Source: Zea mays (Eukaryota; Streptophyta; Magnoliopsida; Poales; Poaceae). Taken from it: a stretch of 64,000 nt of DNA. The first letter of the stretch is position 1; every line of letters starts with the position of its first letter. The DNA lies in assembly GCF_902167145.1 (NCBI RefSeq), contig NC_050099.1, forward strand, positions 13,344,434 through 13,408,433. The letters are read 5' to 3'. Of this stretch, positions 11,208 to 22,234 are shown one piece after another. A model generated the notes under the pieces. It made no database searches. It had not been told where the DNA came from and worked only from the letters and a program-made list of their open reading frames with translations. Both the position numbers and the translations under genes were made by a program.

Positions 11208-12704
11208 TGAAAGGATCACGATGCCCAAGAGGGGGGGGGGTGAATTGGGCTTTTCTAAAAATCAACACTAATTAAAACCTAAGCAAGAGCTGAACAAGAG
11301 CCCAACTTCACCCCAACAACTAGCACTAAGAATATAATACTAGAAAAGTAACAAAGCTAAGATAATACTTCAAATACTTGCTAAACAAATACACAATGTA
11401 AAGTGCTTGAATTAAGTGCGGAATGTAAAGCAAAGTTTAGAAGACTCCTCCAATTTTTCCCGAGGTATCGAAGAGTCGACACTCTCCACTAGTCCTCGTT
11501 GGAGCACCCGCGCAAGGGTATTGCTCCCCCTTGGTCCTCGCAAGAACCAAGTGCTCACTACGAGATGATCCTTTGCCACTCCGGCGCGGTGGATCCCTCG
11601 AGACCGCTTACAAACTTGAGTCGGGTCACCAACAAGATCTTCACGGTGATCACCGAGCTCCCAACGCCACCAAGCCGTCTAGGTGATGCCGATCACCAAG
11701 AGTAACAAGCCGTAGACTTTCGCTTAACCAAGAGAAGCCTAATGCAAGTGGTGTGTGCTCTAGGTGGCTCTCACTAGCGCTAATGAGGAACAAGCGCGGA
11801 TTATGATTCTCTAATCTCCTCACTAGGCTCTTGGTGCTTGCAATGTTCTAGCAATGTGCTGGAATAAATGTGGAGTGCAAGACATTGAATATGGTGGGTG
11901 GAGGGGGTATAAATAGCCCTCACCCACCAACTAGCCGTTACAGGCAATTTACTGCGCGATGGCGCACCGGACTCCGGTGCGCCACCGGTGCGCCAACGGT
12001 GCGCCACCGGTGCGCCAACGGTCACTTCCAACGGCTAGTTCTGACAGAGAGCCGTTGGACTCATGGCGCACCGGACAGTGAACAGTCCACTGTCCGGTGC
12101 ACACCGGACAGTCCGGTGCGGTGTCCGGTGCACCACTAAAATTCAACTCTGGAAGCTGCGCTCTCGGGTTTCTGCGAAGGGAAAACACTCTGCCGTGGAC
12201 CAGCCTGGCCCCACCTGGCAGAGGGTGCACCGGACAGTCCGGTGCACACCGGACAGTCCGGTGCCCCAAAGCCAGAAACATTAACTCTTGTTTTTCAGCT
12301 GATTTTCAAATCGGTTTTCGCTCTAACTTGTGTGTGAGTTCTAGAGTGACACCTAGCACTGTAAATGAGTGTGATTGTGCACGAACACTACACTAGAACT
12401 CTCTTGGTCAAACTACTCATCGACAACCCCTCTTTATAGTACGGCTAAAAGAGAATAAAAGACCTAACTAAATCGCGAGTGTCCACATCTCCTTGACACT
12501 CGGACTCCGTAGACCTTCACCTTTTGTTCCGTCGTTTTAGCCGTCGCTTCGAGTTCTTATCTCCGGGATTGTTTTCACCGTTGTAGTACTTCTACCTGTC
12601 ATGCGACCTAACTTACCATTTGTCTCTGCAAAACACACGTTAGTCACATATAATATTACGTCGTCATTAATCACTAAAACCAACCAGGGGCCTAGATGCT
12701 TTCA
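11208..12704 (-). repeat. Copia-B 3' LTR
   Basis: Plus-strand sequence runs from TGAAAGGATCACG to GATGCTTTCA. A G-tract of 10 near 11231 is 9 in the partner LTR. Palindromes CACCGGACAGTCCGGTG and variants fill about 11957-12262; one copy has lost two bases relative to the other LTR. The polypurine tract AAAAAGGGGGAGAT (minus strand) borders it at about 12705-12718. At the position where the other Copia LTRs carry TATA, the sense strand reads CTATTTATA (11908-11916), a weaker box. Confidence 0.9.
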
Positions 12705-13142
12705 ATCTCCCCCTTTTTGGTGATTGATGACAACCCTACAAGTTTTGTGAGAGTAGTTTGGTTTGAAGATTCTGTCAATAGAAAGAATGGTTAGTTATAC
12801 TCAGTAATCTTTGACAGAAAGAATGTGTACCATAATAGTAAGAGTGAGCGCATACACATCATAAGATTCTTGTTCATATAAAAGTGAAGTTAAATTAATG
12901 AAACAAGGGCTAGAAGACTGGTGATAAAATATAAGGTAAAAACATAATACACACAGTCAATCATACGCAACGAGAGTATATGACGAGTTTGTGAGCCAAA
13001 AACATCAAGCTAGTACAGAGAGTAGCAAGCACATATATTACATCAAAATGACTCTGACTCTCTACTAACTCTCTAACTCCCCCTAGCTCTCACAACTCAT
13101 ATCTCTCCCCCTTTGGCGTCAAACACCAAAAGGGACCTGAAC

Positions 13143-15263
13143 CTAAACGCCTGAAGCAGGAGGAGGCGGCGGGGGCGCATCCGGTCGAGGTTGAGGTAGC
13201 AGAGCGAACGCCGACGGAGGGTCAGAGTCAGTCTCGGATCCAGGATCTGCGGTAGAAGCTGGAGCTGGTACTGACTCGGACAGAGGCCGCGCTGCAGGAG
13301 CTACCGGAGCAGAAGCGGTCATAGATACTGCCACAGCGGTAGTGGTAACAGCAGATGCTGGTGGCACTGGCGGCTGCGGACAGACAGAGCTGAGAACCGG
13401 AGAGGTGAACGCCAAAGTGACCGGCTGGAGCGGAGAGGTACCAACAGGGGGTCCTGACAAAATCGATGGCACCACTGGAGCGTGAAGCGGAGGAGGTGGA
13501 GCAGACTGAACCGGAGGTGCTGAGATACCAGAATGCTGAAGCATAAGAGCCATGAATGCCCTACTCTCAGCCCGATCCTGAAGTAACTGCTGCTGAAGAG
13601 CATCCTGCCTGTCCTGCATGCTCTGAAACATCGAGAGCATCGTCTCGGATAACCGTGCCTGCTCGGCTGCCAGGTTGGCTAGAATCGTCGCAAGAGCAGG
13701 GTCCATAGCCGGAGGAGGAGCAGGGGCAGCACGAGAACTCCCAACCTCATGATCATGTGAGCGTGGAGGCATAGGAGGCGGAGGCGGAGGAGGAACCCCA
13801 AAATCATCATCATCATCATCATCATCAGCTGCTGTACCCTGAGTGTCAAACTGTTGAAGAGCTGCATCCTCAGCCTGAGAGTCAAACACAGAAGCAGAAG
13901 CTGGCACAGGAATCTCAGGAGCAGGACGGTAAGATCCAAAAACAAGGCGTGAGGCCTCAAGGGTGCTCTAAAATCGAGGGGGCTGAATCAGCTGTGCAAA
14001 GATGTGGCATAAGTAGTGAGCATAAGGCAACTGCCGACGAGCATGAATCCCATCCAGAACGGTGTCCTCGATCTCACAAATCAGGAAGTCCACAACGTCA
14101 AACTCAGAGTGGGAGACCAGGGCACCAAGGAGCCAAAGCTGAATATGAGTGGTAGCCTCCCTGTATCCCATCCTCGGCAGAAGTGTCCGTCTGATGAGCT
14201 CATATAAGTACTTTGCTGCTGTAGTAAAGTCTGCTGGTGAACGTCGTGACCCATCTGTGAAAGGCGGGCGGAACAGAGCCGCGACGTGAGCTGTCCCTGG
14301 AGCCACACCGCCGTGAGGGCGACGAGGAGGGTCAGAAGAGCCGTAGCAGAGGCTGTGAAGGCGAGTCGTCGACTCTGGGAATCCAAAGAGCTGACAGATC
14401 TGACTGGCAGTGATCGTGACATCCTCTCACTCAAAGCGGAACCTCATCCAGTGATGATCCGGGTCAATCCAAACAGAGGCGTAGAAGACGCGGACCCACT
14501 CCTCAACATATCTGCCGCTGATAGTCAGAAGGGTCAGAAGGCCAGGCAGATAGGTGAGATGCGCCTCAGAGTCAGCACCGGCTGCAAGCAGAAAAGCTGG
14601 AAGATCCAAAAGGCGGTGCACTCACAGAGCTATCTGAGCAGACATCTGAGCTCTGAAAAACGACTCCTGAATCCGTGTGCTGAAAAGATCACCTGCTGCA
14701 GGGTCTCTCTAAGCTGGTAGCCAAGACTCCACGGGTACGTACCTGAACTGACGTACCCGTGCCGCAGTAGCACGCTGAAGATCAAACAGACGAGGATCCG
14801 AAACCAGAGGACGGACCTGAGTCTCATCACGCTCCCGGAAGCGAGGTGGAGGGACAGGAGGAGCTGAAGCGGGAGCGGGAGCAGGGGAAGCAGTGGAAGC
14901 TGGCGTAGAGGAGGTAGTGGGTATGGCTGTGGAGGTGGATGGAGCAATAGGAGTGACGGGAGCAGGCAGAGTGGGTGGCGGAGTGGAAGCGGAGGTGTGA
15001 GAGGAGGAGCGAGTCCGGGAGGTGAGACGACGAGCACGGAATGCAATCTGATCGGATGGAATCTGCGGCTGATCTCCAAGTGTGGCCTGCGCAGCGGCTG
15101 CTGCAGCTGCTGCCGCTGCACGGGCTTCTCTGTCCGTACGCCGCTTCTTGCGGCCTTCCTGCTGCTCCAAGTAAACAGTCTTGCCCTTGACCTGCCTGAA
15201 GGGGCGACGAGGGTCCTCATCATCGCCACCCCCTTGCGCCGACGCATTCTTCGTGCGCGGCAT
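13143..15263 (-). pseudogene. Extra (env-position) reading frame of Copia-B, four in-frame stops
   Basis: From an ATG at 15261-15263 a single reading frame of about 706 codons runs to 13143. It is broken only by in-frame stops at 14709, 14622, 14427 and 13968, with no frameshift needed. The N-terminus is basic with an Ala run, then Ser/Thr/Pro-rich. The central part has WIDPDHHWMRFRFE, PRRPHGGVAPG and RRTLLPRMGYREA, resembling the plant-specific 'putative plant transposon protein' domain seen beside many grass retroelements. The C-terminal part has an Asp run, polyproline and a short Gln-rich coiled-coil-like stretch. It lies downstream of pol where some Sireviruses carry an env-like gene, but no signal peptide or transmembrane helix is evident, so an envelope role is not supported. 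Confidence 0.65.
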
Positions 15264-15634
15264 CCTGATCTGATGTCTGCAAATGAGAGAGAGGGACTAA
15301 GCACAGATCAAAAGTGACCGATAGATTTAGCAAAGAATGAGATGTCTACCTGGAAAGCTCACACGAGAGGTGACGATCCAGGCAGGACGGGAGACGGCAC
15401 ACGGTCAAACAAGGTCACTGAAATGACAGAAGAGGTGAGCACGTATTAGTCACATAGTCATAAGCATATGAAATGTGAATAAATACATACACAGAGAGAT
15501 ATGGCACGAGACGGGACGTTCAAGAAGTCAAAAGACGTGAAAACGACGTTTGACGGATAAAATGTGTCATAGGATGTTTGGAATTCGAATTGAGGCACGA
15601 AACGATAAGGAATTGAGCCGATACTTCACGAATA

Positions 15635-15646
15635 GGTTTATATAGG
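15635..15646 (-). promoter_or_regulatory. Internal TATA box before the Copia-B extra frame
   Basis: The minus strand reads CCTATATAAACC, about 370 bases before the ATG at 15263 and downstream (in reading order) of a palindrome array at 16262-16445. Together they repeat the array-then-TATA order of the LTR promoters. Whether it drives a separate transcript is inferred. Confidence 0.4.
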
Positions 15647-16261
15647 TGAATGAGAGTGAAGTGTGTGCTTGGTTTGAATTTAGGCGAAGAAAAAGAGATT
15701 TGGGCACTCGGCTCGGAAACGATCGCTCAAAACGGGAATTTTGGTGAAATTTAAGCCTGGGATCTCGGATTGACGTGAAATTTGGCAAGTAGGTTACTGG
15801 AAGTGTTGTGAAGGTGCCTGAAAAATTTGGGTTCAATTGGAGCATTTTTGGCTGGTTTGGGCATTTCACCGAGCATGTGGCGTGCGGGGAATTAGGGTTT
15901 CGGTGAAACGGCCATTTGAGGAGTGAAAACCCTCCCGAAGGAGCTAGGATCCTGCAGGGATACATAATAGGGACAAAGGAACACATTGTACCAACTGGAT
16001 TCATTGGATTCCACAGGAATTTGAAGAATTTGCAAAGGGTGGAAAAAGGGAGCCTGACTGCCTCAGACAGAGCACAGAGAGGGAGTGGAGACAGGGGAGG
16101 GGAGCCTGCTCACCGAGAGGGAGAGGACGAGGCCAGGTCTCCACGGTCGCCGGAGGGTCGCCGCCGGGGAGGGGAGAAAATCGCCTGAGACCGAGAGCAG
16201 ACGCTTGGCAGGGGAGAAACTGAGCCAGGCCACGGGCTCGGGCAGAGAGGGATTTTTTAAA

Positions 16262-16445
16262 AACGGAGTATGGGCGCACCGGACAGTCTACAGTGCCTGT
16301 CCGGTGCACACCGGACAGCGCACAGTAGCTGTCCGGTGAACCACCGGACAGCGCACAGGAAAATTGAATTTTAGCGCGCGGCTGCCGGTGCACCGGACAT
16401 TGCACAGTGCAGTGTCCGGTGCACACCGGACTGTCCGGTGAGCCC
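16262..16445. repeat. Internal CACCGGAC/GTCCGGTG palindrome array in Copia-B
   Basis: Several alternating copies of CACCGGACA and TGTCCGGTG, spaced by short variable inserts (TCTACAGTGCC, GCGCACAGTAGC), occur outside any LTR, between the pol stop and the extra reading frame. The same motif family fills the upstream part of all Copia LTRs in the window. Confidence 0.85.
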
Positions 16446-16900
16446 AGACAGAGGAGAGTTTGAAATTTGAATTTTTCTATCTAACGCCCAACCAAACCAA
16501 ATCCCAACTTATAAACACACAAAATAACACTTGTTGGGACATGTATTGGCACCCTCATATACTTTTCAAAATATTTCGCCATAGGCTAGATAATTTTTAG
16601 AGAAAATAAGCAAATGGTGAAATTTGCATTTTGGTTTGCACTAGGGGTTTTCAAGAGTGATTTGAGTTTTGAATACTCCCCCTAAGTGCAGTACCTCATG
16701 CATATTTCAAGAACCAATAATTGCATAAAAAGTAAGAATTTAAGTGCTAAAAGCTTAAAACTAAGACTTGTCAGGTTTGGCCCGAGTTAAGCTTTTTCAC
16801 TCGCTTTGTTGGCGGTTATCTCAACTAGGTTAGACAAGTCCTAGATGCAATACAAGGAATTTAAATATGCAATGCAAGCTTGACAACACCATTTGACATT

Positions 16901-19900
16901 TCACATAAAATTTCTGAGATCAAGAATATTTAGTTCATTCCTCAACATGCAAAAGCAGGTCTTATCAAGTGGCTTAGTGAAAATATCTGCTAATTGATCC
17001 TCCGACCTCACTCCTTCTAAAATGATATCTCCTTTAGCAACATGATCTCTAAGGAAGTGATGACAGATATCAATGTGCTTGGTGCGAGAGTGTTGTACAG
17101 GATTATTAGCAATTTTAACAGCACTCTCATTATCACACAACAAAGGTACCTTTTCTAGAACTACGCCATAGTCTAGAAGAGTTTGTTTCATATATAAAAT
17201 CTGTGTACAACAAGCATCTGCGGCAATGTATTCCGCTTCGGCAGTTGACAAGGCAACACTATTTTGCTTTTTGGATGTCCATGAAACTAGTGATCTACCA
17301 AGTAGATGGCATCCCCCAGAAGTACTTTTCCTATCAATTTTGCAACCGGCATAATCCGAATCGGAATAGCCAATTAAATCAAAAGTAGCTCCTTTGGGAT
17401 ACCATAGACCAACGCTTGTGGTGTGCCTGAGATACCTAAGAATTCTCTTAACAACGCGAAGATGAGCTTTCTTAGGATTAGATTGAAATCTAGCGCACAT
17501 GCAAACACTGAACATAATATCGGGCCTAGATGCGGTAAGGTACAATAGACTACCAGTCATAGAACGGTAGAGAGTTTGATTAACCGGGTTACCTCCCTCA
17601 TCTAAGTCGAGATGTCCATTTGTAGGCATGGGAGTCTTGATTGGTTTGCACTTCTCCATGTTGAACCTTTTCAACAAGTCTTTGGTATACTTCTCTTGTG
17701 AGAGAAAGTTACCATCTTTCATTTGCTTGACTTGAAAGCCGAGGAAGTATGTTAGCTCACCAATCATTGACATCTCGAACTCCTTTGACATCAACTCACC
17801 AAATTCCTTGCAATGATAGTCATTTGTCGAGCCAAAGATTATATCATCAACATATACTTGACAAATGAAAATATCACCGTTATGTTTCTTTGTGAAGAGA
17901 GTTGTGTCGACGGTCCCGATCTTGAAGCCCTTTTCGATGAGGAAGTCGCGAAGACGCTCATACCAAGCTCTTGGAGCTTGCTTTAGCCCATAAAGCGCCT
18001 TGGACAACCTGTAAGCATGGTTAGGATATCTAGGGTCTTCAAATCCAGGCGGTTGCTCAACATATACAAGTTCATTTATGAAGCCATTTAAAAATGCAGT
18101 TTTTACATCCATTTGATAAAGTTTTATATCATAGCATGATGCATATGCAAGTAGGATACGGATGGCTTCTAGTCGAGCAACCGGTGCAAAGGTCTCTCCA
18201 AAATCTAAGCCTTCAACTTGAGAGAATCCCTTTGCGACAAGTCTTGCCTTGTTTCTTACAATCACACCTTGATCATCTTGTTTGTTTCTGAACACCCACT
18301 TTGTTCCAATGATTCTTGCATCTTGTGGGGGCTTCTCCAGGGTCCAAACTTCGTTACGGGTGAAGTTGTTAAGTTCTTCATGCATGGCATTCACCCAGTC
18401 CGGATCCTGTAGCGCCTCATCTATACAAGTAGGCTCAACACAAGAAACAAAAGAGTGATGTTCAATAAAAGTAGCATGTCTATGTGATCGAGTAATAACC
18501 CCTTGTGAAGGACTCCCGATGATTTGGTTTTGAGGATGAGCTTGAAGTAGTGATGAGTTTCTCCTGTCAACCACTTGGGAAGAAGATCCTGGAGCATCAA
18601 CATCTTCGACTTGTACCCTTGCTTGTTCATGAGAGACAAATGTATCTTCATTTGCATGCCTCTCATCTTTTTCATCATCTTGTGGTACATTTGATGAAGA
18701 AGGCCTGTCAATGATTTGCACCTCTTCTTCATCTTCTTTTGGTTTGATAGCTCCAATAGGCATGTTCTTCATTGCTTCCCTAAGTGGCTCATCACCTACA
18801 TCATCAAGATTTTCAAGTGCTCCTTGGGAGCCATTAGTCTCATCAAATTCCACATCATATGTTTCTTCTACCACGCCAGTGGCATGGTTGAATACTCGAT
18901 ATGCTTTGGACTTTAATGAATAACCCAAAAGAAAACCAATATCACAACGTCTTTGAAACTTCCCTAGGTGATGGCGTTTCTTGTAGATGTAGCATTTGCA
19001 CCCAAATACCCGGAAGAAAGAGACGTCTGGCTTTTTCCCATTTAGCAGTTCATAAGGAGTCTTCGCAAGTAGCCGGTGAGGAAATAGCCTGTTTGATGCA
19101 TAACAAGCAGTGTTGACAGCTTCGGCCCAAAACCTCTCCGGTGTGTTATACTCATCAATCATTGTTCTTGCAAGGGTGATCAAGGTCCTATTTTTCCTTT
19201 CAACAACTCCATTTTGTTGAGGTGTATATGTGGCAGATACTTCATGCTTGATCCCAATTTCATCACAGTACTCATGAATGTTGGTGTTGTCAAATTCTTT
19301 GCCATTGTCACTTCTAATCTTCTTAATCTTGCAATCAAATTCATTTTGTGCTTTCTTGGCAAACTTCTTAAATATAGATGCAACTTCAGATTTGTCATGG
19401 AGAAAGAACACCCAAGTGTATCTTGAGAAGTCATCAACAATCACTAGACAGTAGAGGTTGCCACCGGCACTGACATAATTTGTAGGTCCAAATAAATCCA
19501 TATGAAGTAGTTCCAGTGGCCTTGATGTTGACATGAAAGCTTTAGTGGGATGTGTATTAGCAACTTGCTTTCCAGCTTGACATGCACTGCATGGCTTGTC
19601 TTTTTCAAACACCACTTCTTTTAATCCTCTAACCATATCTTTCTTTAATACCTTCTTGAGTGTGCTCATTCCAACATGTGCAAGCCTCCTATGCCAAAGC
19701 CATCCAAGAGAAGCTTTGGTGAAGAGGCAAGTTCTTAAGTCTGCATCTTCTGAAGTGAAATCCACTAAGTAGAGGTTGTTGTATCTAAATCCCTTGAATA
19801 CCATTGATTCATCATCCATTTTTGTTACAATAACCTCTGATGGAGTGAATAAGCATTGAAGTCCAAGATCACAGAGTTGTCCCACTGATAATAAATTGAA

Positions 19901-20122
19901 GCTCAAGGGTGCAACTAAGAGAACATTTGATATTGATAAGTCATTTGAGATTGCCACCTTGCCAAGTCCTTGCACTTTTCCTTTTGAGTTGTCTCCAAAT
20001 GTGATTTTATCTTGACCATCAACATTCTCATCTAGTGAGGTGAACATCCGTGGGTTGCCTGTCATATGTTGTGTGCATCCACTATCAATAACCCAATGGC
20101 TCCCACCGGTCTTGTAGTTCAC
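16901..20122 (-). CDS. pol: Copia-B pol polyprotein (protease-integrase-RT-RNase H)
   Basis: An uninterrupted 1073-codon frame makes the enzymes that copy the RNA into DNA and insert it. Domains in order: aspartic protease with [10 protein letters not shown] near residue 13; GAG-pre-integrase zinc region ([10 protein letters not shown] and CSACQAGKQ); integrase core with [15 protein letters not shown] and [16 protein letters not shown]; reverse transcriptase with YVDD at residues 757-760 (17843-17854); RNase H with [17 protein letters not shown] and CDNESA. All catalytic signatures visible are kept. The frame is -1 relative to gag and has no nearby ATG (the first candidate start is GTG), so it needs frameshifting, readthrough or splicing for expression. 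The order integrase before RT marks Ty1/Copia. Confidence 0.93.
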   Translation of the reverse strand: MNYKTGGSHWVIDSGCTQHMTGNPRMFTSLDENVDGQDKITFGDNSKGKVQGLGKVAISNDLSISNVLLVAPLSFNLLSVGQLCDLGLQCLFTPSEVIVTKMDDESMVFKGFRYNNLYLVDFTSEDADLRTCLFTKASLGWLWHRRLAHVGMSTLKKVLKKDMVRGLKEVVFEKDKPCSACQAGKQVANTHPTKAFMSTSRPLELLHMDLFGPTNYVSAGGNLYCLVIVDDFSRYTWVFFLHDKSEVASIFKKFAKKAQNEFDCKIKKIRSDNGKEFDNTNIHEYCDEIGIKHEVSATYTPQQNGVVERKNRTLITLARTMIDEYNTPERFWAEAVNTACYASNRLFPHRLLAKTPYELLNGKKPDVSFFRVFGCKCYIYKKRHHLGKFQRRCDIGFLLGYSLKSKAYRVFNHATGVVEETYDVEFDETNGSQGALENLDDVGDEPLREAMKNMPIGAIKPKEDEEEVQIIDRPSSSNVPQDDEKDERHANEDTFVSHEQARVQVEDVDAPGSSSQVVDRRNSSLLQAHPQNQIIGSPSQGVITRSHRHATFIEHHSFVSCVEPTCIDEALQDPDWVNAMHEELNNFTRNEVWTLEKPPQDARIIGTKWVFRNKQDDQGVIVRNKARLVAKGFSQVEGLDFGETFAPVARLEAIRILLAYASCYDIKLYQMDVKTAFLNGFINELVYVEQPPGFEDPRYPNHAYRLSKALYGLKQAPRAWYERLRDFLIEKGFKIGTVDTTLFTKKHNGDIFICQVYVDDIIFGSTNDYHCKEFGELMSKEFEMSMIGELTYFLGFQVKQMKDGNFLSQEKYTKDLLKRFNMEKCKPIKTPMPTNGHLDLDEGGNPVNQTLYRSMTGSLLYLTASRPDIMFSVCMCARFQSNPKKAHLRVVKRILRYLRHTTSVGLWYPKGATFDLIGYSDSDYAGCKIDRKSTSGGCHLLGRSLVSWTSKKQNSVALSTAEAEYIAADACCTQILYMKQTLLDYGVVLEKVPLLCDNESAVKIANNPVQHSRTKHIDICHHFLRDHVAKGDIILEGVRSEDQLADIFTKPLDKTCFCMLRNELNILDLRNFM

Positions 20123-20139
20123 CTACATTCACAGACAAT

Positions 20140-22182
20140 TCAAGCTTGAGTTTTGAGGGCCCTATATTGCATAGGACCAGTGACTCTCTCAATTAAGGAC
20201 TTTGCCACCCAGATTTGTCTAGGTCTACTCTTATTTGGTGGACCTAGGAATGTAACCTTAATCTTTCCATTTGCAACCTTTCTTAGAACATAGTGAGCAT
20301 TGAAGGCAAATGGTCTTGAGTGCTTAGGCAAGGGAGTTGGTGGTTTAGCTTTGCAGTTGTGGGCAAAATGACCTTCATTTCCACACTCAAAGCATTTGAT
20401 AGGCTTGTGAGTCTGCTTTGGCTTGTATTGAGTGATAGCTTTCTTTTGCACAAAAGCATTGTATCCAATACCACTCTTGTTATTTTTCATAACAGTGTTC
20501 ATAAGCAGCTCATTTTGGAGGTATTGACCCTTGTTGAACTTTTGCACACTTGTTGCAAGATGTTCATTTTCACTTTTTAGTTTCTTGACCTCATTCTTAA
20601 GCCTTTGATTTTCCACTGCCAACTCATTGTTGAAATCATTGTTCTCAATAGCAACTTTTCCTCTAGTAGTTGCATCAGTCAAGTAATTCTTCAATTTTTG
20701 GTTGTCTAAAGTCAGGACTTCAACTTTTTCAGTCAATTCAGCATGTAGACTAGTTTGCTCTTCTTGAATCAAATCATCACATGAGGTTGCTACATCAAGC
20801 TTAACAACAGGGTTAATAGCCTCATGTGTTTTGCAAGATAAAAGTTCATTTTCAACAAGAAGATTGTCATGATCAAATTTAATTTGAGTATATTCTTTAA
20901 GTAAGTCAGCTAACTCATCATATGAAGGTGAAGCAAATTCTTCATCACTATCACTATCACTATCATCAGCAATATTAATATCATTTTGTACCTTTCGTTC
21001 ACCCCTAGCCATGAGGCATAGGTGAGAAGTGGATGATGGCGATGGTGGTGGTGAAGAGAAGTCCCCGGCGATGGCCGCAACTTTTTCATCATTCTCTTCT
21101 TCACTTGAAGAAGACCCACTTGATGATTCGATGTCGGTGAGCCAGTCGCCAACAATATATGCCTTTCCATTCTTCTTCTTGTGAAACCTCTTTTGCTTCC
21201 CATCCTTCCTCTTGAAGAATTTCTTTTCCTTCTTTTCATCATCGTTGTCATCTTCTTTCTTGTCCTTGAACTTATTCTTCTTGGGCTTGTTACATTGATG
21301 AGCAAGATGACCAAGCTCACCACAGTTGTAGCAGTCCATCTCAGAAATGGGCTTTCTTTTGTTGGAAAAGAACTTCTTCTTTCTTGAATCAAATTTGATG
21401 CCTTCTCTATTTAGCTTCTTCAACATCTTGGTGGTCTTCCTTACCATCAAGGCAATGTTTGCATCAAGGTCATCATCACTTGAGGACTCTTCCTCAACTT
21501 GTATTTTTGCTTTTCCTTTTCTTTCATGATTTGCTTTGAGAGCCAAATCCTTTCTTTTGGAAGATGATTCTTCTTTGTCGTTGATGTGCATGTACATTTC
21601 ATGGGCATTGATCTTTCCCAAAATTTGTGTAGGTGTGGTAACTGAAAGATCCATTTGATGTAGCACAGTGACAATGTGTCCATATTTGTCTATTGGGAGG
21701 ACACTGAGAATCTTCCTCACAACATCCGGTTGTGAGATTTGAGTAAGCCCCAATCCATTGACTTCCTCTACAAGAATATTAAGTCGTGAGTACATAGCGT
21801 TTGCATTTTCATTAGTAAGCATTTCAAAGGAATTTAACTTTCGCATAGCTATGTGATATCTTTCCTCACGTTCACTTCTAGTTCCTTCGTGTAGAGCACA
21901 AATGTCCATCCACAAATCATGAGCATTTTTATGATTCCGAACTCTATTGAACACATCTTTGCAAAGGCCTCTAAAAAGGGTGTTTTTGGCCTTCGCATTC
22001 CATTTCTCATAATTGAACTCATCACCTACAAGATTTGTGGGATCTCTAGGTTCGGGGAACCCTTGTGTGGCGGCTTTATAGACACCAATGTCTATAGCCT
22101 CTAAGTATGCTTCCATACGAATTTTCCAATAAGGAAAATCGTCACCATCAAAAACGGGAGGAGGTCCATCCCCACCGGACAT
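20140..22182 (-). CDS. gag: Copia-B gag
   Basis: A 680-codon frame starts at ATG 22180-22182, just inside the primer-binding site. It encodes the capsid/nucleocapsid protein that forms cytoplasmic virus-like particles and packages the element RNA. The N-terminal 200 residues are a Copia-type gag domain (FPYWKIRMEAYL, LWMDICALHEGT). A CX2CX4HX4C zinc knuckle (CYNCGELGHLAHQC) lies at about residues 284-297 and a second (CFECGNEGHFAHNC) at about 597-610, which is more than the usual single knuckle. A Lys-rich stretch, an acidic Ser-rich region and a coiled-coil-like segment lie between them. No stop or frameshift is present. Pol follows 17 bases downstream in another frame. Confidence 0.9.
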   Translation of the reverse strand: MSGGDGPPPVFDGDDFPYWKIRMEAYLEAIDIGVYKAATQGFPEPRDPTNLVGDEFNYEKWNAKAKNTLFRGLCKDVFNRVRNHKNAHDLWMDICALHEGTRSEREERYHIAMRKLNSFEMLTNENANAMYSRLNILVEEVNGLGLTQISQPDVVRKILSVLPIDKYGHIVTVLHQMDLSVTTPTQILGKINAHEMYMHINDKEESSSKRKDLALKANHERKGKAKIQVEEESSSDDDLDANIALMVRKTTKMLKKLNREGIKFDSRKKKFFSNKRKPISEMDCYNCGELGHLAHQCNKPKKNKFKDKKEDDNDDEKKEKKFFKRKDGKQKRFHKKKNGKAYIVGDWLTDIESSSGSSSSEEENDEKVAAIAGDFSSPPPSPSSTSHLCLMARGERKVQNDINIADDSDSDSDEEFASPSYDELADLLKEYTQIKFDHDNLLVENELLSCKTHEAINPVVKLDVATSCDDLIQEEQTSLHAELTEKVEVLTLDNQKLKNYLTDATTRGKVAIENNDFNNELAVENQRLKNEVKKLKSENEHLATSVQKFNKGQYLQNELLMNTVMKNNKSGIGYNAFVQKKAITQYKPKQTHKPIKCFECGNEGHFAHNCKAKPPTPLPKHSRPFAFNAHYVLRKVANGKIKVTFLGPPNKSRPRQIWVAKSLIERVTGPMQYRALKTQA

Positions 22183-22219
22183 CGCAACTCTAGCGGTTAA
22201 GCTAATCTATGAGCAACAA

Positions 22220-22232
22220 GGTTCTGATACCA
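22220..22232 (-). promoter_or_regulatory. Copia-B primer-binding site
   Basis: The minus strand reads TGGTATCAGAACC two bases inside the 5' LTR, complementary in style to the 3' end of initiator methionine tRNA, the usual primer for plant Copia elements. Confidence 0.85.
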
Positions 22233-22234
22233 AT

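Noticed and set aside
14630..15304. Leu/Pro-rich frame overlapping the Copia-B extra frame
   Set aside because: It is the out-of-frame shadow of the Ala/Ser/Thr/Pro-rich coding stretch that starts at ATG 15263.
16262..16445. Regularly repeated palindromes that could be mistaken for a CRISPR array
   Set aside because: Spacing is irregular, spacers are not unique, no cas genes exist and the setting is a plant retrotransposon.
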